5,239 nucleotides of DNA from the NCBI GenBank assembly GCA_015486915.1, contig WFQS01000427.1:1-5239 (forward strand), written 5' to 3'. Made by a program: the position numbers and the translations under genes. The DNA comes from Desulfobacteraceae bacterium (GTDB lineage Bacteria; Desulfobacterota; Desulfobacteria; Desulfobacterales; Desulfobacteraceae). Below the pieces are notes generated by a model. The model was not told where the DNA came from, ran no database searches, and worked only from the letters and a program-made list of their open reading frames with translations. Of this stretch, positions 5,214 to 5,239 are shown one piece after another. Positions within the stretch are counted from its first letter, which is position 1; each line of letters opens with the position of its first letter.

Positions 5214-5239
5214 CTGTCTCTTATACACATCTCCGAGCC
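5214..5239. other. Nextera/Tn5 sequencing adapter (artefact)
   Basis: Bases 5214-5232 are CTGTCTCTTATACACATCT, the Tn5 19-bp mosaic end, and 5233-5239 are CCGAGCC, the start of the Illumina Nextera read-2 adapter. This is library-preparation sequence left on a contig end, not genomic DNA. Confidence -1.

Noticed and set aside
5205..5219. AGACA-AAATC-TGTCT inverted repeat just upstream of hipB, resembling a HipB operator
   Set aside because: The right half lies in the Nextera adapter (from 5214), so the symmetry is created by the artefact.
5214..5232. Tn5/IS50-like transposon end
   Set aside because: The following CCGAGCC matches the Illumina read-2 adapter and the contig ends there, so it is library sequence rather than a mobile element.

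Overview
The window is a fragment of accessory DNA from a Gram-negative bacterium. Almost every recognisable gene lies on the minus strand. Coding style is fairly AT-rich, except for a GC-rich block around 1850-1975. A secreted FGE-sulfatase-type protein, a diversity-generating retroelement (DGR) with an HRDC-type accessory gene, and three toxin-antitoxin (TA) modules in a row suggest a Desulfobacterota-like bacterium or a large sulfur bacterium. That placement is an inference from gene content, not from a marker gene. The last 26 bases (5214-5239) are a Nextera/Tn5 sequencing adapter, so genomic sequence ends near 5213 and this is a draft-assembly contig end.

Layout, read in the direction of transcription (right to left). 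(1) 5193-3665: a HipB-like repressor and a full-length HipA-family Ser/Thr kinase with a 4-nt overlap. (2) 3664-3319: an intergenic stretch with one doubtful plus-strand ORF and the promoter/operator of the next module. (3) 3318-2462: an Xre/MbcA/ParS-type antitoxin and a RES-domain NAD+-degrading toxin, overlapping by 1 nt. (4) 2462-1492: the wreck of a DGR. It holds a reverse transcriptase that has lost its whole N-terminal part and begins just before the LPIGNLTSQ motif, a template-repeat-like segment overlapping the RT stop codon, and a fragment of an HRDC-domain DGR accessory protein. (5) 1473-776: a HEPN/MNT pair with a 22-nt overlap. (6) 607-1: the secreted FGE-sulfatase-fold protein, cut by the window edge. 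It is the natural candidate DGR target, and its variable region would lie beyond position 1.

The most interesting aspect is how these parts fit together. The DGR has the expected parts (RT, TR, HRDC accessory, FGE-fold target), but each visible retroelement gene is broken at a boundary with a TA module. The RT homology stops at the stop codon of the RES toxin, and the HRDC fragment runs in frame into the HEPN gene, which has its own strong ribosome binding site. The TR-like segment is also odd. Its 5' half is rich in AAC codons as expected of a template, while its 3' half is adenine-poor and looks like an already diversified variable region. The simplest reading is a dead or dying DGR colonised by TA modules. 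An assembly chimera between TR and VR is a real alternative for the TR oddity.
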